The position numbers and the translations under genes were made by a program. Below are positions 26,340 through 34,857 of a DNA stretch of 64,000 bases, piece after piece. Below the pieces are notes generated by a model, which saw only the letters and a list, made by a program, of their open reading frames with translations, did no database searches and was not told where the DNA came from. The stretch's first letter is position 1. Every line of letters starts with the position of its first letter. This DNA comes from Actinoplanes flavus (GTDB lineage: Bacteria; Actinomycetota; Actinomycetes; Mycobacteriales; Micromonosporaceae), in contig NZ_JAGFNS010000022.1 of assembly GCF_017592555.1 (NCBI RefSeq), positions 14,983-78,982 on the forward strand. Reading direction: 5' to 3'.

Positions 26340-26370
26340 AGCTTAGGGAGCAGACCACGACCCAAGTCAA
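26340..26370 (-). promoter_or_regulatory. Promoter of the uronate catabolic operon
   Basis: On the minus strand, TTGACT (26365-26370) and TAAGCT (26340-26345) form -35 and -10 elements with a 19-nt spacer. Transcription would start within the operator that follows, so bound repressor would block it. Confidence 0.5.
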
Positions 26371-26443
26371 TGCATGGCCAGCATTTGTCCATAAATGACC
26401 CGACTGAGTCACGGCCGCGCCACAAGATCGACATCGAAGGGCG

Positions 26444-26472
26444 TTGACACGACAGCAACCGTTTGCATTAAT
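26444..26472 (+). promoter_or_regulatory. LacI gene/importer promoter with operator in its spacer
   Basis: TTGACA (26444-26449) and ATTAAT (26467-26472) are 17 nt apart. The operator GCAACCGTTTGC (26455-26466), one change from the perfect site at 26325, fills the spacer, so the repressor should control its own gene and the importer. Confidence 0.7.
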
Positions 26473-26525
26473 GGCTGTCACCTAGAGACCCGGGTCACAT
26501 CCGGGCCGCCATCAAGGGAGGCACC

Positions 26526-27551
26526 GTGGCCGTGACGATCCGGGACGTCGCAAGGGCGTCCGGCGTGCACATCTCCACGGTGTCGCGCACCTTCTCCGCA
26601 CCGCATCTGGTCAATCCCGAGACTCGTTCCCGGGTCCTGGCCACCGCGGAGCAGCTCGGCTACCGCCCCAACCGGGCGGCCCGGGCACTGATCACCGGAC
26701 GTACCCACAACATCGGCCTGATCGTGGCCGATATCGCGAACCCGTTCTTCCCGCCTCTGATCAAGGCGGCCGAGACCCACGCCCGGCGGCGGGACTACCA
26801 CGTCTTCGTCGCCGACACCGACGAGGATCCGATCGTCGAGTCCGATCTGGTGCAGGCACTGGCCAAACAGGTCGACGGGATCCTGCTGTGCAGTCCCCGG
26901 ATGAGTGACGACCAGATAGAGCAGTTGCGCCGCGAGGTGCCGCTGGTCGTCATCAACCGCATGATCACCGGCTTGCCCGCGGTGGTCATGGATGTGGGAC
27001 AGGGCGCCCGGGAAGCCGTGCGCCACCTGCTCGGCCTGGGCCACCGCCACCTGGTCTATCTGGCCGGGCCGCGGGGCTCGTGGACCAACCGGGAGATCCG
27101 CCGGGCCGCCGGGGCCACCGCCCGTACGGCCGGCGCGGATCTCACCGTCCTCGGCCCGAACCAGCCGGTCGAGGAGGCCGGGGCGGCCGCCGCCGAGGCG
27201 GTGCTCGCCACCGGCGCCACCGCGGTGCTGGCCTACAACGACCTGATGGCGATCGGCCTGCTCCAGGCGTTGCAGGACCGCGGTGTGGACATCCCCGGGC
27301 AGGTCAGCGTCGTCGGCATCGACGACATCGCGTACAGCGGGCTGGTGCGGCCACGGCTCACCACCGTGGCCAACCCGACCGCCGCCGCCGGCCGCACCGC
27401 CGTCGACATGCTGCTCCAGCAGGGCGACGACGGGGCGACCGGGCAGGTCACCCTCCGGACCGACTTGATCATTCGCAACTCCACCGGCCCGGGGCCGTAC
27501 GCCCCGGCCGTCGCGATCGCCGCTGAGGTTGCCGCACACGTCAAGGAGTGA
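26526..27551 (+). CDS. LacI-family regulator of the uronate locus
   Basis: A 341-residue LacI/GalR repressor with GTG start and AGGGAGG upstream. The reading head is VTIRDVARASGVHISTVSRTF, the hinge YRPNRAARALITGRTHNIGLIVADI, and the effector domain ends with IDDIAYSGLVRPRLTTVANP. It lies between the divergent catabolic operon and the importer genes, and matching palindromic operators occur at both promoters, so it very probably represses both until a uronate or keto-sugar intermediate binds. The last 15 residues past the conserved end are variable. Confidence 0.9.
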   Translation: MAVTIRDVARASGVHISTVSRTFSAPHLVNPETRSRVLATAEQLGYRPNRAARALITGRTHNIGLIVADIANPFFPPLIKAAETHARRRDYHVFVADTDEDPIVESDLVQALAKQVDGILLCSPRMSDDQIEQLRREVPLVVINRMITGLPAVVMDVGQGAREAVRHLLGLGHRHLVYLAGPRGSWTNREIRRAAGATARTAGADLTVLGPNQPVEEAGAAAAEAVLATGATAVLAYNDLMAIGLLQALQDRGVDIPGQVSVVGIDDIAYSGLVRPRLTTVANPTAAAGRTAVDMLLQQGDDGATGQVTLRTDLIIRNSTGPGPYAPAVAIAAEVAAHVKE

Positions 27552-27560
27552 CGAAACCCC

Positions 27561-28856
27561 ATGACCGCATCCCACCCCCTTCCCCGGCGCCGCCTGCTCC
27601 GCGGCCTGGTCGCCGGCATGCTGGCCCTTCCCCTGGTCCTCGGCGCCTGTGGCGGCGAGGACTCCAGCGACGACGGCAAGGTCGAGCTGAGCTTCTTCTG
27701 GTGGGGCGCCGAGGCCCGCGCCCAGCTCACCGAGCAGGCCCTCGCCCTCTACACGACCAAGCACCCCGAGGTCACGTTCAAGAAGACCTGGCAGGCCAAC
27801 CAGGGCTACTTCGACAAGCTGGCCACGCTCACCGCCGGCAACGACGCGCCGGACATCTTCCAGATCGACGACAACTACCTGGCCGAGTACGCGACCCGCA
27901 ACGTCACGCAGGACCTCACCGAGTACCAGAAGTCCGGGAAGATCGACACCTCGAAGTTCCCGGAGGGTCTCGTCACGTACGCCACCGTGGACGGCAAGCT
28001 GGCCGGCCTGCCGATCGGTGAGAACACCCAGGGACTGGTCTTCAACAAGACCAAGCTGGAGGCCGCCAAGGTGCCGCTGCCCACCACCGGGCAGACCTGG
28101 GAGCAGCACATCGCCTGGGCCAAGGACGCCGCCGCGAAGACCGGTGTCGCCGGCACCCAGGACCCGAGCGCCGACTACAAGGCGTTCTGGGTGTGGCTGC
28201 GCCAGAACGGCAAGGAGTTCTACAACGGCAGCCAGCTCGGCTTCACCCAGGCCGACGTACAGGCCTGGTTCGAGCTGTGGAAGGGCGCCCGGGACGCCAA
28301 GGCCACCCCGACGCCGGACGTCATCCACGAGGGCAACGCCACCGACGTCAGCAAGCAGCTGGTCGTCACCGGCAAGGCGCTCACCTCCTGGGTGTGGGCC
28401 AACCAGATGCCCGAGCTGCAGAAGAACACCAAGGACGCGCTGGAGGTCATCGCGTACCCGGGTGACTCCAGCAAGCAGTGGCCGCGCGCCTCGATGTACT
28501 TCTCCGTCTACAAGGGCAGCAAGCACAAGGACGTCGCGGCCGACGTGCTGAACTTCCTGGCCAACGACCCGGAGGCCGGCAAGATCCTGGGCACCGACCG
28601 GGGCATCCCGGCGAACACCGAGATCCGCGCCCAGGTGGCCGCGACCACCGAGAACGCGTCGATGAAGCAGACCATCGCGGTGGTCCAGGAGCTGGCCAAG
28701 AACTTCGGCCCGGCGCCCGCCGTTCCGCCGAAGGGCCACAGCACGGTCCGCTCCGAGCTGATCAAGGCCGCGGAGGAGGCCCAGTACGGCCGCGCCACCC
28801 CGGCCAAGGCCGCCGAGCAGTTCTTCGCCGCCGCCCAGGCCGCGATCAGCCGGTGA
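27561..28856 (+). CDS. Sugar ABC transporter solute-binding lipoprotein
   Basis: A 431-residue extracellular binding protein of family 1. The signal MTASHPLPRRRLLRGLVAGM ends in a lipobox LGAC, so the mature protein is a membrane-anchored lipoprotein. VELSFFWWGAEARAQLTEQAL, TAGNDAPDIFQIDDNYLAEYA and GLPIGENTQGLVFNKTKLE are typical of oligosaccharide-binding proteins. It begins 9 bp after the regulator gene and precedes two permeases. The ligand is probably an oligogalacturonate or other uronate oligomer, inferred from the locus. Confidence 0.9.
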   Translation: MTASHPLPRRRLLRGLVAGMLALPLVLGACGGEDSSDDGKVELSFFWWGAEARAQLTEQALALYTTKHPEVTFKKTWQANQGYFDKLATLTAGNDAPDIFQIDDNYLAEYATRNVTQDLTEYQKSGKIDTSKFPEGLVTYATVDGKLAGLPIGENTQGLVFNKTKLEAAKVPLPTTGQTWEQHIAWAKDAAAKTGVAGTQDPSADYKAFWVWLRQNGKEFYNGSQLGFTQADVQAWFELWKGARDAKATPTPDVIHEGNATDVSKQLVVTGKALTSWVWANQMPELQKNTKDALEVIAYPGDSSKQWPRASMYFSVYKGSKHKDVAADVLNFLANDPEAGKILGTDRGIPANTEIRAQVAATTENASMKQTIAVVQELAKNFGPAPAVPPKGHSTVRSELIKAAEEAQYGRATPAKAAEQFFAAAQAAISR

Positions 28857-28861
28857 GTCCC

Positions 28862-29839
28862 ATGGCGACAACCACGGCACGGCCCTCGCCGACCGCGCCG
28901 ACGACCGGTCCCGCCGCTTCCCAGCGGCGGGGCCGGCCCGCCCAGCGCAAGAACGACGGCGTCGCCGGCTACGTCTTCCTCTCCCCCTGGCTGCTCGGGC
29001 TGCTGACCATCACGGCCATCCCGATGCTGATGTCGCTCTACCTCAGCTTCACCAACTACGACGTCCTCTCCGACTGGGAGTCGATGGAGTGGGTGGGGCT
29101 GGAGAACTACCGCACCATGTTCACCGAGGACCCGTCCTTCTGGCACGCGGTCCGGGTCACCCTGCTCTTCGCGCTGGTGGCCACCCCGCTCAAACTGGCC
29201 GCCGCGCTCGGTGTGGCGATGCTGCTGAACCGGTCGTTCAAGGGCGCCGGGCTGTTCCGTGGCCTGTTCTACCTGCCGTCCCTGCTGGGCGGCAGCGTGG
29301 CGCTGGCCATCGTCTGGGTCAACATGTTCAACCGCGACGGCGCGTTCAACCAGTTCCTGAGCTGGTTCGGCATCGAGGGCAAGGCCTGGGTGAACGACCC
29401 GGACTTCGCGCTCGGCACGCTGATCCTGCTGGCCGTGTGGCAGTTCGGCGCCCCGATGGTGATCTTCCTGGCCGGTCTCAAGCAGGTGCCCGTCGAGCTG
29501 TACGAGGCGGCCTCGGTGGACGGCGCCAACCCGTGGCGCAAGTTCCTCAGCATCACGCTGCCGATGCTGTCGCCGGTGATCTTCTTCAACCTGGTGCTCG
29601 AGACGATCAACGGCTTCCAGGGCTTCACCTCGGCGTTCGTGCTCAGCAACGGCACCGGCGGCCCGGTCGACTCGACCCTCATGTACACGCTGCACCTCTA
29701 CATCAAGGGCTGGAACGAATACCAGATGGGCTACGCCTCGGCGATGGCCTGGGTCTTCCTGCTCGCGATCGGCCTGGTCACCGCCGTCGTCTTCCGGACC
29801 GGCAAGTTCTGGGTGCACTACTCGGACGGAGAAGACTGA
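28862..29839 (+). CDS. Sugar ABC transporter permease (MalF-type)
   Basis: A 325-residue permease with six membrane helices after a disordered Pro/Thr-rich cytoplasmic start. It has YVFLSPWLLGLLTITAIPM at the first helix and the ATPase-docking EAA loop ELYEAASVDGANPWRKFLSITLPML. The ATG at 28862 follows GGTGAG by 6 nt; a GTG at 28853 overlapping the previous stop is an equally coupled alternative. It pairs with the next permease. Confidence 0.9.
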   Translation: MATTTARPSPTAPTTGPAASQRRGRPAQRKNDGVAGYVFLSPWLLGLLTITAIPMLMSLYLSFTNYDVLSDWESMEWVGLENYRTMFTEDPSFWHAVRVTLLFALVATPLKLAAALGVAMLLNRSFKGAGLFRGLFYLPSLLGGSVALAIVWVNMFNRDGAFNQFLSWFGIEGKAWVNDPDFALGTLILLAVWQFGAPMVIFLAGLKQVPVELYEAASVDGANPWRKFLSITLPMLSPVIFFNLVLETINGFQGFTSAFVLSNGTGGPVDSTLMYTLHLYIKGWNEYQMGYASAMAWVFLLAIGLVTAVVFRTGKFWVHYSDGED

Positions 29840-30675
29840 TGACCCTCCAGCGCCTGGCCCGGCCGTTGACGCTGGTCCTGCTCTCGGCGGTGGTGCTCTA
29901 TCCGCTGGTGTGGATGCTCGGCAGCTCGTTCAAGAGCCCGTCCGAGGTCCTGAACAACGTGTCGGTGCTGCCCGACGAGTGGACGCCCGCCAACTACACC
30001 GACGGCTGGAACAACTTCGACGTCAGCTTCGGGCGGTTCTTCGTCAACAGCGCGCTCGTGGCCGGCCTCACGGTGGTCGCCAACTGCGTCTCGTGCCTGC
30101 TGGCGGCGTACGCCTTCGCCCGTCTGAAGTTCCGGCTGCGCGGCTTCTGGTTCGCCCTCATGATCGGGACGCTGCTACTGCCCGGCCACGTGCTGATCGT
30201 GCCGCAGTTCGTCATGTTCAAGACCTTCGGCTGGGTGGGCGGCGACTGGCCGTACGCACCGCTGATCGTCCCGCAGCTGCTGGCCACCGAGGCGTTCTTC
30301 GTCTTCCTGATGGTCCAGTTCATGCGAGGTGTGCCCCGGGAACTGGACGAGGCGGCCACCATCGACGGCTGCACCCCGTACGGTGTGTTCCGCCACGTGA
30401 TCCTGCCGCTGTCCCGGCCGGCCCTGGTGTCCACCGCGATCTTCTCGTTCATCTGGACGTGGAACGACTTCTTCCGCCAGCTGGTCTACCTGTCCGACCT
30501 GGAGAAGTACACCGCCCCGGTGGCGCTGACGCTGTTCATCGACTCCAGCGGCCAGTCCTCGGTCGGCCCGATGTTCGCCATGTCGGTGCTGTCGCTGGCC
30601 CCGGTCTTCCTGTTCTTCGTGGCCTTCCAGCGGATGCTCGTCGAGGGCATCAACACGTCAGGCCTCAAGGGATGA
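29839..30675 (+). CDS. Sugar ABC transporter permease (MalG-type)
   Basis: A 278-residue second permease with six helices and the EAA loop ELDEAATIDGCTPYGVFRHVILPLSRP. The ATG overlaps the stop of the MalF-type gene by one base (TGATG). No ATPase gene follows; actinobacterial importers of this class commonly share a single MsiK-type ATPase encoded elsewhere, so the importer is probably complete in the cell. Confidence 0.9.
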   Translation: MTLQRLARPLTLVLLSAVVLYPLVWMLGSSFKSPSEVLNNVSVLPDEWTPANYTDGWNNFDVSFGRFFVNSALVAGLTVVANCVSCLLAAYAFARLKFRLRGFWFALMIGTLLLPGHVLIVPQFVMFKTFGWVGGDWPYAPLIVPQLLATEAFFVFLMVQFMRGVPRELDEAATIDGCTPYGVFRHVILPLSRPALVSTAIFSFIWTWNDFFRQLVYLSDLEKYTAPVALTLFIDSSGQSSVGPMFAMSVLSLAPVFLFFVAFQRMLVEGINTSGLKG

Positions 30676-31325
30676 CGACGCCCGCCTCCACCGGCCCGCT
30701 CGCCGCACCGGCGGGCGGGCCGCCCGGCCCGAACTGGCCGCACGAGGACGAGCCGGAGAGCCGGCCGGACTGGCGCGAACGGTTCGCGCTCGGCGCGGAT
30801 CTCGCGCTGATCGGCATCGGGGTGACGGTCTCGGCGCTGCCGGTCCTGACGCTGCCGGCGGCGCTGGCCGCCGGTTCGGCGGCCGTCCGGCACCGGTACG
30901 CCACCGGGTCGCTGCCGTCGTTGCGCCCGCTGCTGCGGCAGTTCCGCCGCACCCTGCTGCCCGGCGTCCCGGTGGTGCTGGTGGCGGCGCTCCTGCTGAT
31001 CGACCTGATCGCGCTGAGCCGCGGCTGGGTCCCCGGCGGCACCCCGATGCTGGTGATCACCGCGGCCGTCGTCATCTGGCTGGCCGGGGTCGCCACGCTC
31101 ACCCTGGTGGCCGGCGGCCGTGATCCGTCGCAGTCGTGGAGGACCGCGATCGTCTGGGCCTGGGGCCAGGCGGTGCACCGGCCGTGGTCGGCGCTCGCCC
31201 CGGCGCTGGCCGGTGTGCTCGCCGTCTTCCTGGCCCTCTCGGTGCCGGCGACGATCCCGCTGGTGGTGGGCTTCCACCTGTTCGCCGTCCACGTCCTGAG
31301 CGACCGCCTCGTCCCCGCACCATGA
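30672..31325 (+). CDS. YesL-like (DUF624) membrane protein
   Basis: A 217-residue protein with a Pro-rich cytoplasmic start and about five membrane helices. The core ALIGIGVTVSALPVLTLPAA followed by SAAVRHRYATGSLPSLRPLL has the Pro-x-x-Thr and Gly-Ser-containing loop of DUF624/YesL proteins, which occur next to sugar ABC importers in rhamnogalacturonan and related loci. Its ATG overlaps the permease stop (ATGA), so it belongs to the importer operon. Its molecular role is unknown in any organism I know of. Confidence 0.65.
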   Translation: MTTPASTGPLAAPAGGPPGPNWPHEDEPESRPDWRERFALGADLALIGIGVTVSALPVLTLPAALAAGSAAVRHRYATGSLPSLRPLLRQFRRTLLPGVPVVLVAALLLIDLIALSRGWVPGGTPMLVITAAVVIWLAGVATLTLVAGGRDPSQSWRTAIVWAWGQAVHRPWSALAPALAGVLAVFLALSVPATIPLVVGFHLFAVHVLSDRLVPAP

Positions 31326-31357
31326 TCACTGCCATGCCGCGCTGACGCACCGGCGTG

Positions 31358-32701
31358 TCAGTGGGGCTGGGGCCAGAGCCGGACGGCGAGCCACCAGACG
31401 CCGAGGAACAGCAGCACCAGCAGGCCGGTCAGCACGACCGTGAGCGGCAGCAGGGTCAGCGCCTCCACGTCCAGCAGCGGCGGCGACCCCGCCCGGGCCC
31501 GCCCCTGGGCCAGGATCCGATCGGGCACGTCGATCGACTCCACGTCCCCGTTGAGCGGGATCCCGTCCCCGGACAGCAGCTCCCGGCCGCCGCCCAGCTC
31601 GATCAGCCGGGCCCTCTCGATGCCGTCCTGGCTGGTCAGCTCCTCTCGCGCGACGGCGTCGGCGAACACCGACGGTTGGGCCACCCGGGTGGCCGTGTAC
31701 TCGACCGTCGCCGGCCGGCCCCTCCACCATCCGAGGACCCGCAGCGCGTAGACGCCGTCGCGGGTCCAGGACGGCCCGCCGACCGTGCCGTCGGCCGCCG
31801 AGATCGTCTGGACCGTCCACCGCCGCGGGTACCCGGCGCAGTCGCACTTCTCGCCGCTCACCACGAGCAGGCTCCGCCCGTCCCGGGTCCACGCGCCCTT
31901 CCCGGCGATCCGCGCGCCGGCCGGCAGGGGCAGGTCCACGCTCGTGCCATCGGCCAGGGTGAGCACCCGGATCCGGTCCTCGACCTGGACGGCGAGCCGG
32001 GTCCCGTCCGGCGAGAACGCCACGGTCCATCCGGGCAACGCGGCCATCGGGCTGAGCTCGGCGATCTCGCGGGTCGCGCCGCTGCGCACGTCGACGAGCT
32101 TCAGATGTACGCCGTCCGCGCGCCCGCCGTCGTTCCACCAGCCGAAGAGCACCGCCACCGTGTTGCCGTCCGGCGACCACGCCTGGGGTTCGAGGTGGGA
32201 GTCGTCGGTGTCGTCGCGCGGCCGGAACGGGGTGATCCGCCCGGTGGCGAGGTCGGCGACGCCGTCGTCCACGGCGAGGCGGGTGCCGTCCGGGGAGATC
32301 ACCGAGGAGAGGCCGGCCGGTCCGTACAGTTCGGTCACCCGGTAGGTGTCGTCGTCCCGCCCGACCAGCCCGGTGAGGTGGCCGGACTCGTCGCCGAACC
32401 AGGTGTTCGAGGTGAAGAGCACCGACGCCGCCCCGATCGGCGCCGCCAGACCGTCCGGGGTCCACAGCGGCGGCGCGCCGATCCTCTCCGGCAGCGATCC
32501 GTCGCCCGGCGAGAGGGCCCGCGCCGTTCCCCCGGCCGGATGCCACTCGCCGGCGAGCCCCGCGAATCCGCAGCACAGCACCAGCATCGTGACCAGCGTG
32601 GTGACGGCGGCGATCCGCGCCGTCACGCTTGCCCACCGTGGCAGTCGGTCGGCCCGCACCCGCGCCTCCCCATGATCGACAAGTACCGGCGCGCCGAGCA
32701 T
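31358..32701 (-). CDS. Membrane-anchored beta-propeller-like protein
   Basis: A 447-residue protein with a membrane helix near residues 28-50 (VTARIAAVTTLVTMLVLCCGF) and another near the C-terminus (LTLLPLTVVLTGLLVLLFLGVWWL as one span). Between them lie WD40/TolB-type blades: VISPDGTRLAVDDG, AWSPDGNTVAVLFG, AFSPDGTRLAVQVE and AWTRDGRSLLVVSG. This gives an extracellular propeller held by two helices. It resembles TolB-like domains, but no Tol-Pal system is nearby. Function unknown. Confidence 0.72.
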   Translation of the reverse strand: MLGAPVLVDHGEARVRADRLPRWASVTARIAAVTTLVTMLVLCCGFAGLAGEWHPAGGTARALSPGDGSLPERIGAPPLWTPDGLAAPIGAASVLFTSNTWFGDESGHLTGLVGRDDDTYRVTELYGPAGLSSVISPDGTRLAVDDGVADLATGRITPFRPRDDTDDSHLEPQAWSPDGNTVAVLFGWWNDGGRADGVHLKLVDVRSGATREIAELSPMAALPGWTVAFSPDGTRLAVQVEDRIRVLTLADGTSVDLPLPAGARIAGKGAWTRDGRSLLVVSGEKCDCAGYPRRWTVQTISAADGTVGGPSWTRDGVYALRVLGWWRGRPATVEYTATRVAQPSVFADAVAREELTSQDGIERARLIELGGGRELLSGDGIPLNGDVESIDVPDRILAQGRARAGSPPLLDVEALTLLPLTVVLTGLLVLLFLGVWWLAVRLWPQPH

Positions 32702-32728
32702 AGATGATCGTGTGAAGCCCGGCCGGGG

Positions 32729-33199
32729 TCAGACGGAGCCGCGGCGGTGTTCGAAGATCAGGTGGGTCTCGGTGCCGGCGATCAGGCGGGTGCCGCTGAG
32801 CCGTTCGGTGATGATGGAGCGGAGGTCCTCGACGTCGGAGCAGGCGACGTGCAGCAGGAAGTCGTACGACCCGGAGACGAAGTAGACGTCGCGGACCGCC
32901 GGGATGCCGGCCAGTGACTCGGCGAAGCGGCCGATGCCCTCGCGGGCGTCGGAGCGGATCCGCACGGCGATCATCGCCTGGATCGGGCGGCCGATCCAGG
33001 CCGGGTCGACGTCGGCGTGGAAGCCGCGGACCGCGCCGAGCTCGCGCAGCCGCCGGATCCGGGTGAGGCAGGTCGACGGGGCGATGCCGACCCGTTCGGC
33101 GAGCGCGTTGTTGGGCATCCGGCCGTCGGACTCCAGCAGGCTCAGCAACTCCAGATCGATGTGATCGAGGCCTCGAACATCCTTCGGCAGATCGGTCAT
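32729..33199 (-). CDS. Lrp/AsnC-family regulator, probable alanine dehydrogenase regulator
   Basis: A 156-residue feast/famine regulator starting MTDLPKDVRGLDHIDLELLSLL. The N-terminal helix-turn-helix (MPNNALAERVGIAPSTCLTRIRRL) is followed by the amino-acid-sensing RAM domain (GSYDFLLHVACSDVEDLRSII). It is divergent from the alanine dehydrogenase gene, the AldR arrangement of actinobacteria, in which alanine-bound AldR controls ald. Its start overlaps the stop of a 28-codon upstream ORF (ATGA). A GTG at 33280 would add 27 residues not typical of the family. Confidence 0.88.
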   Translation of the reverse strand: MTDLPKDVRGLDHIDLELLSLLESDGRMPNNALAERVGIAPSTCLTRIRRLRELGAVRGFHADVDPAWIGRPIQAMIAVRIRSDAREGIGRFAESLAGIPAVRDVYFVSGSYDFLLHVACSDVEDLRSIITERLSGTRLIAGTETHLIFEHRRGSV

Positions 33200-33282
33200 C
33201 CGAGGCTGCCGTATCGAAGGATCTGCCCAGGCGCACCGGCGCTCAGAATCTTCTTCGCTCGTGTTGCCGCCGCGCTGCACAT
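33196..33282 (-). CDS. Possible 28-residue leader peptide upstream of the Lrp regulator
   Basis: An ATG at 33282 lies 6 nt after TAGACT (33289-33294), the leaderless geometry seen elsewhere in this window. The frame reads MCSAAATRAKKILSAGAPGQ and ends ILRYGSLG, with TGA overlapping the regulator's ATG. The regulator itself has no Shine-Dalgarno, so ribosomes may reach it through this ORF. The peptide is Ala-rich (6 of 28 counting both ends), which would suit alanine-linked control, but that is speculative. Confidence 0.45.
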   Translation of the reverse strand: MCSAAATRAKKILSAGAPGQILRYGSLG

Positions 33283-33328
33283 CGTTTCAGTCTATCGCCA
33301 TCGGGAGTTGGTGGCGGAAGGAAACCCC

Positions 33329-34444
33329 ATGCACATCGGTGTGCCGGCAGAGGTCAAGAACCACGAGTACCGGGTGGCGATCACCCCGGCCGGAGTCGTG
33401 GAGGCGGTGCGGCACGGACATCAGGTCTCGGTCCAGGCCGGCGCCGGCGTGGGATCCGCCATCAGCGACGACGACTTCGCGGCGGCGGGCGCCCGGATCC
33501 TCCCGGACGCGGACGCCGTGTGGGGCGCGGCCGACATGATCCTCAAGGTGAAGGAGCCGATCGCCGAGGAGTACCACCGGCTGCGCGCCGGCCAGGTCCT
33601 CTTCACCTACCTGCACCTGGCCGCCGACGCCGAGGGCACCAAGGCGCTGCTGAACAGCGGGACCACCGCGATCGCGTACGAGACGGTGCAGCTCGCCGAC
33701 GGGTCGCTGCCGCTGCTCGCGCCGATGTCCGAGGTGGCCGGCCGGCTCGCGCCGCAGGTGGGCGCGTACAGCCTGATGCGCAACAGCGGCGGCCGGGGCG
33801 TGCTGCCCGGTGGTGTCCCGGGGGTCGCGCCGGCGAAGGTGACGGTGATCGGCGGCGGCGTCTCCGGCGTGAACGCGGCGACCATCGCCCTCGGCCTGGG
33901 CGCCGACGTCACCGTGCTGGACCTGAGCATCCCGCGGTTGCGGCAGATCGACGAGCGGTTCGGCGGCCGGGTGCGGACGCTGGTGTCCAGCTCGTACGCG
34001 ATCGAGCAGTCGGTCCTGGACGCCGACATGGTGATCGGCGCGGTGCTGGTGCCCGGCGCGAAGGCGCCCACCCTGGTCGGCAACGCGCTGGTGAAGCGGA
34101 TGAAGCCCGGCTCGGTGCTGGTCGACATCGCGATCGACCAGGGCGGCTGCTTCGAGGACTCGCGGCCCACCACCCACCAGGACCCGGTCTACCGGGTGCA
34201 CGAGTCGGTCTTCTACTGCGTGGCCAACATGCCGGGCGCGGTGCCGAACACCTCCACCTACGCGCTCACCAACGCCACCCTGCCGTACGTCCTGCGCCTG
34301 GCCGACCTGGGCTGGCGCGACGCGCTGCGGGCCGACCCGGCGCTCGCGCTGGGCCTGAACGTGCACGCCGGTGTGCTCACCAACGACCTGGTCGGCTCGG
34401 CCCTCGGTCTCCCCACCGAGAAGATCGACGCGATCCTGGCCTGA
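33329..34444 (+). CDS. ald: Alanine dehydrogenase
   Basis: A 371-residue NAD-dependent L-alanine dehydrogenase starting MHIGVPAEVKNHEYRVAITP, with GGAAGGA upstream. The catalytic Lys75 (ILKVKEP) and His96 (YLHLA) are at the same positions as in the mycobacterial enzyme. The Rossmann fingerprint VTVIGGGVSGVNAATIALGLGADVTVLD and SVLVDIAIDQGGCFEDSRPTTHQDP follow. It interconverts alanine with pyruvate and ammonia and can also reduce glyoxylate. A strong terminator follows, so it is monocistronic, controlled by the divergent Lrp regulator. Confidence 0.95.
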   Translation: MHIGVPAEVKNHEYRVAITPAGVVEAVRHGHQVSVQAGAGVGSAISDDDFAAAGARILPDADAVWGAADMILKVKEPIAEEYHRLRAGQVLFTYLHLAADAEGTKALLNSGTTAIAYETVQLADGSLPLLAPMSEVAGRLAPQVGAYSLMRNSGGRGVLPGGVPGVAPAKVTVIGGGVSGVNAATIALGLGADVTVLDLSIPRLRQIDERFGGRVRTLVSSSYAIEQSVLDADMVIGAVLVPGAKAPTLVGNALVKRMKPGSVLVDIAIDQGGCFEDSRPTTHQDPVYRVHESVFYCVANMPGAVPNTSTYALTNATLPYVLRLADLGWRDALRADPALALGLNVHAGVLTNDLVGSALGLPTEKIDAILA

Positions 34445-34456
34445 CCCGGCCCGTCC

Positions 34457-34486
34457 CGCGCCTCTCGCCCTCGGGCGAGGGGCGCG
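34457..34486 (+). terminator. Terminator after ald
   Basis: A 14-bp stem (CGCGCCTCTCGCCC with GGGCGAGGGGCGCG, one G-U pair) with a very small loop, followed by TTCTTC. Confidence 0.8.
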
Positions 34487-34650
34487 TTCTTCGGCCGCAG
34501 CGCGCGCGACGGCCCGGACCGCGCGGAGGGTGACCACCCACTCAACGCCCGGCGCTCGCGGCACGGGCCGGACCGGCGACCGGATCGCGTGCCGTGGCGT
34601 ACCGGAAAGGGGTTCGAAGCGGCGCACCGGAGTGAGGCGCGCCGCGGACC

Positions 34651-34815
34651 TCAGGCGGCGGTGTGCAGGGCGCGCTCGTGGTCGGGGTCGAGGGCGGTGG
34701 CCGGCCGTGCCTCCGGGCGGCGGATGTCGACCAGCTCGACGTGGTCCTCGGGCCGGATCCGGGCGGGCAGTCTGCCGAAGCGCTGGTGCCGTTCGGCGGC
34801 GGTCTCCTCGGTCAT
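34651..34815 (-). CDS. Small hypothetical protein, 54 aa
   Basis: A 54-codon frame with ATG at 34815 encodes MTEETAAERHQRFGRLPARI, then RPEDHVELVDIRRPEA and a short polar tail ending HTAA. The RFG-LPARIRPED-VE pattern resembles a small cytosolic protein that I have a general impression of in actinomycetes, without known function. CATGAT lies 6 nt before the ATG, so it may be leaderless. It has no membrane helix and stands alone between the ald terminator and the LPMO gene. Confidence 0.55.
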   Translation of the reverse strand: MTEETAAERHQRFGRLPARIRPEDHVELVDIRRPEARPATALDPDHERALHTAA

Positions 34816-34857
34816 GCCCCGATCATGCGCCGTCGTGTGCGGATCGCGCCAGCCCGC

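Noticed and set aside
24988..26481. Longer first gene of the uronate operon
   Set aside because: It would translate through the operator and promoter; the Met at 26307 has GGAGG and begins the Rossmann domain.
31342..31361. Possible terminator between the YesL-like and propeller genes
   Set aside because: CTGAC/GTCAG with a G-U and a mismatch overlaps a stop codon; too weak to call.
32729..33280. N-terminally extended Lrp regulator from GTG at 33280
   Set aside because: The extra 27 residues are not typical of Lrp proteins, and the leaderless ATG at 33282 is in another frame.
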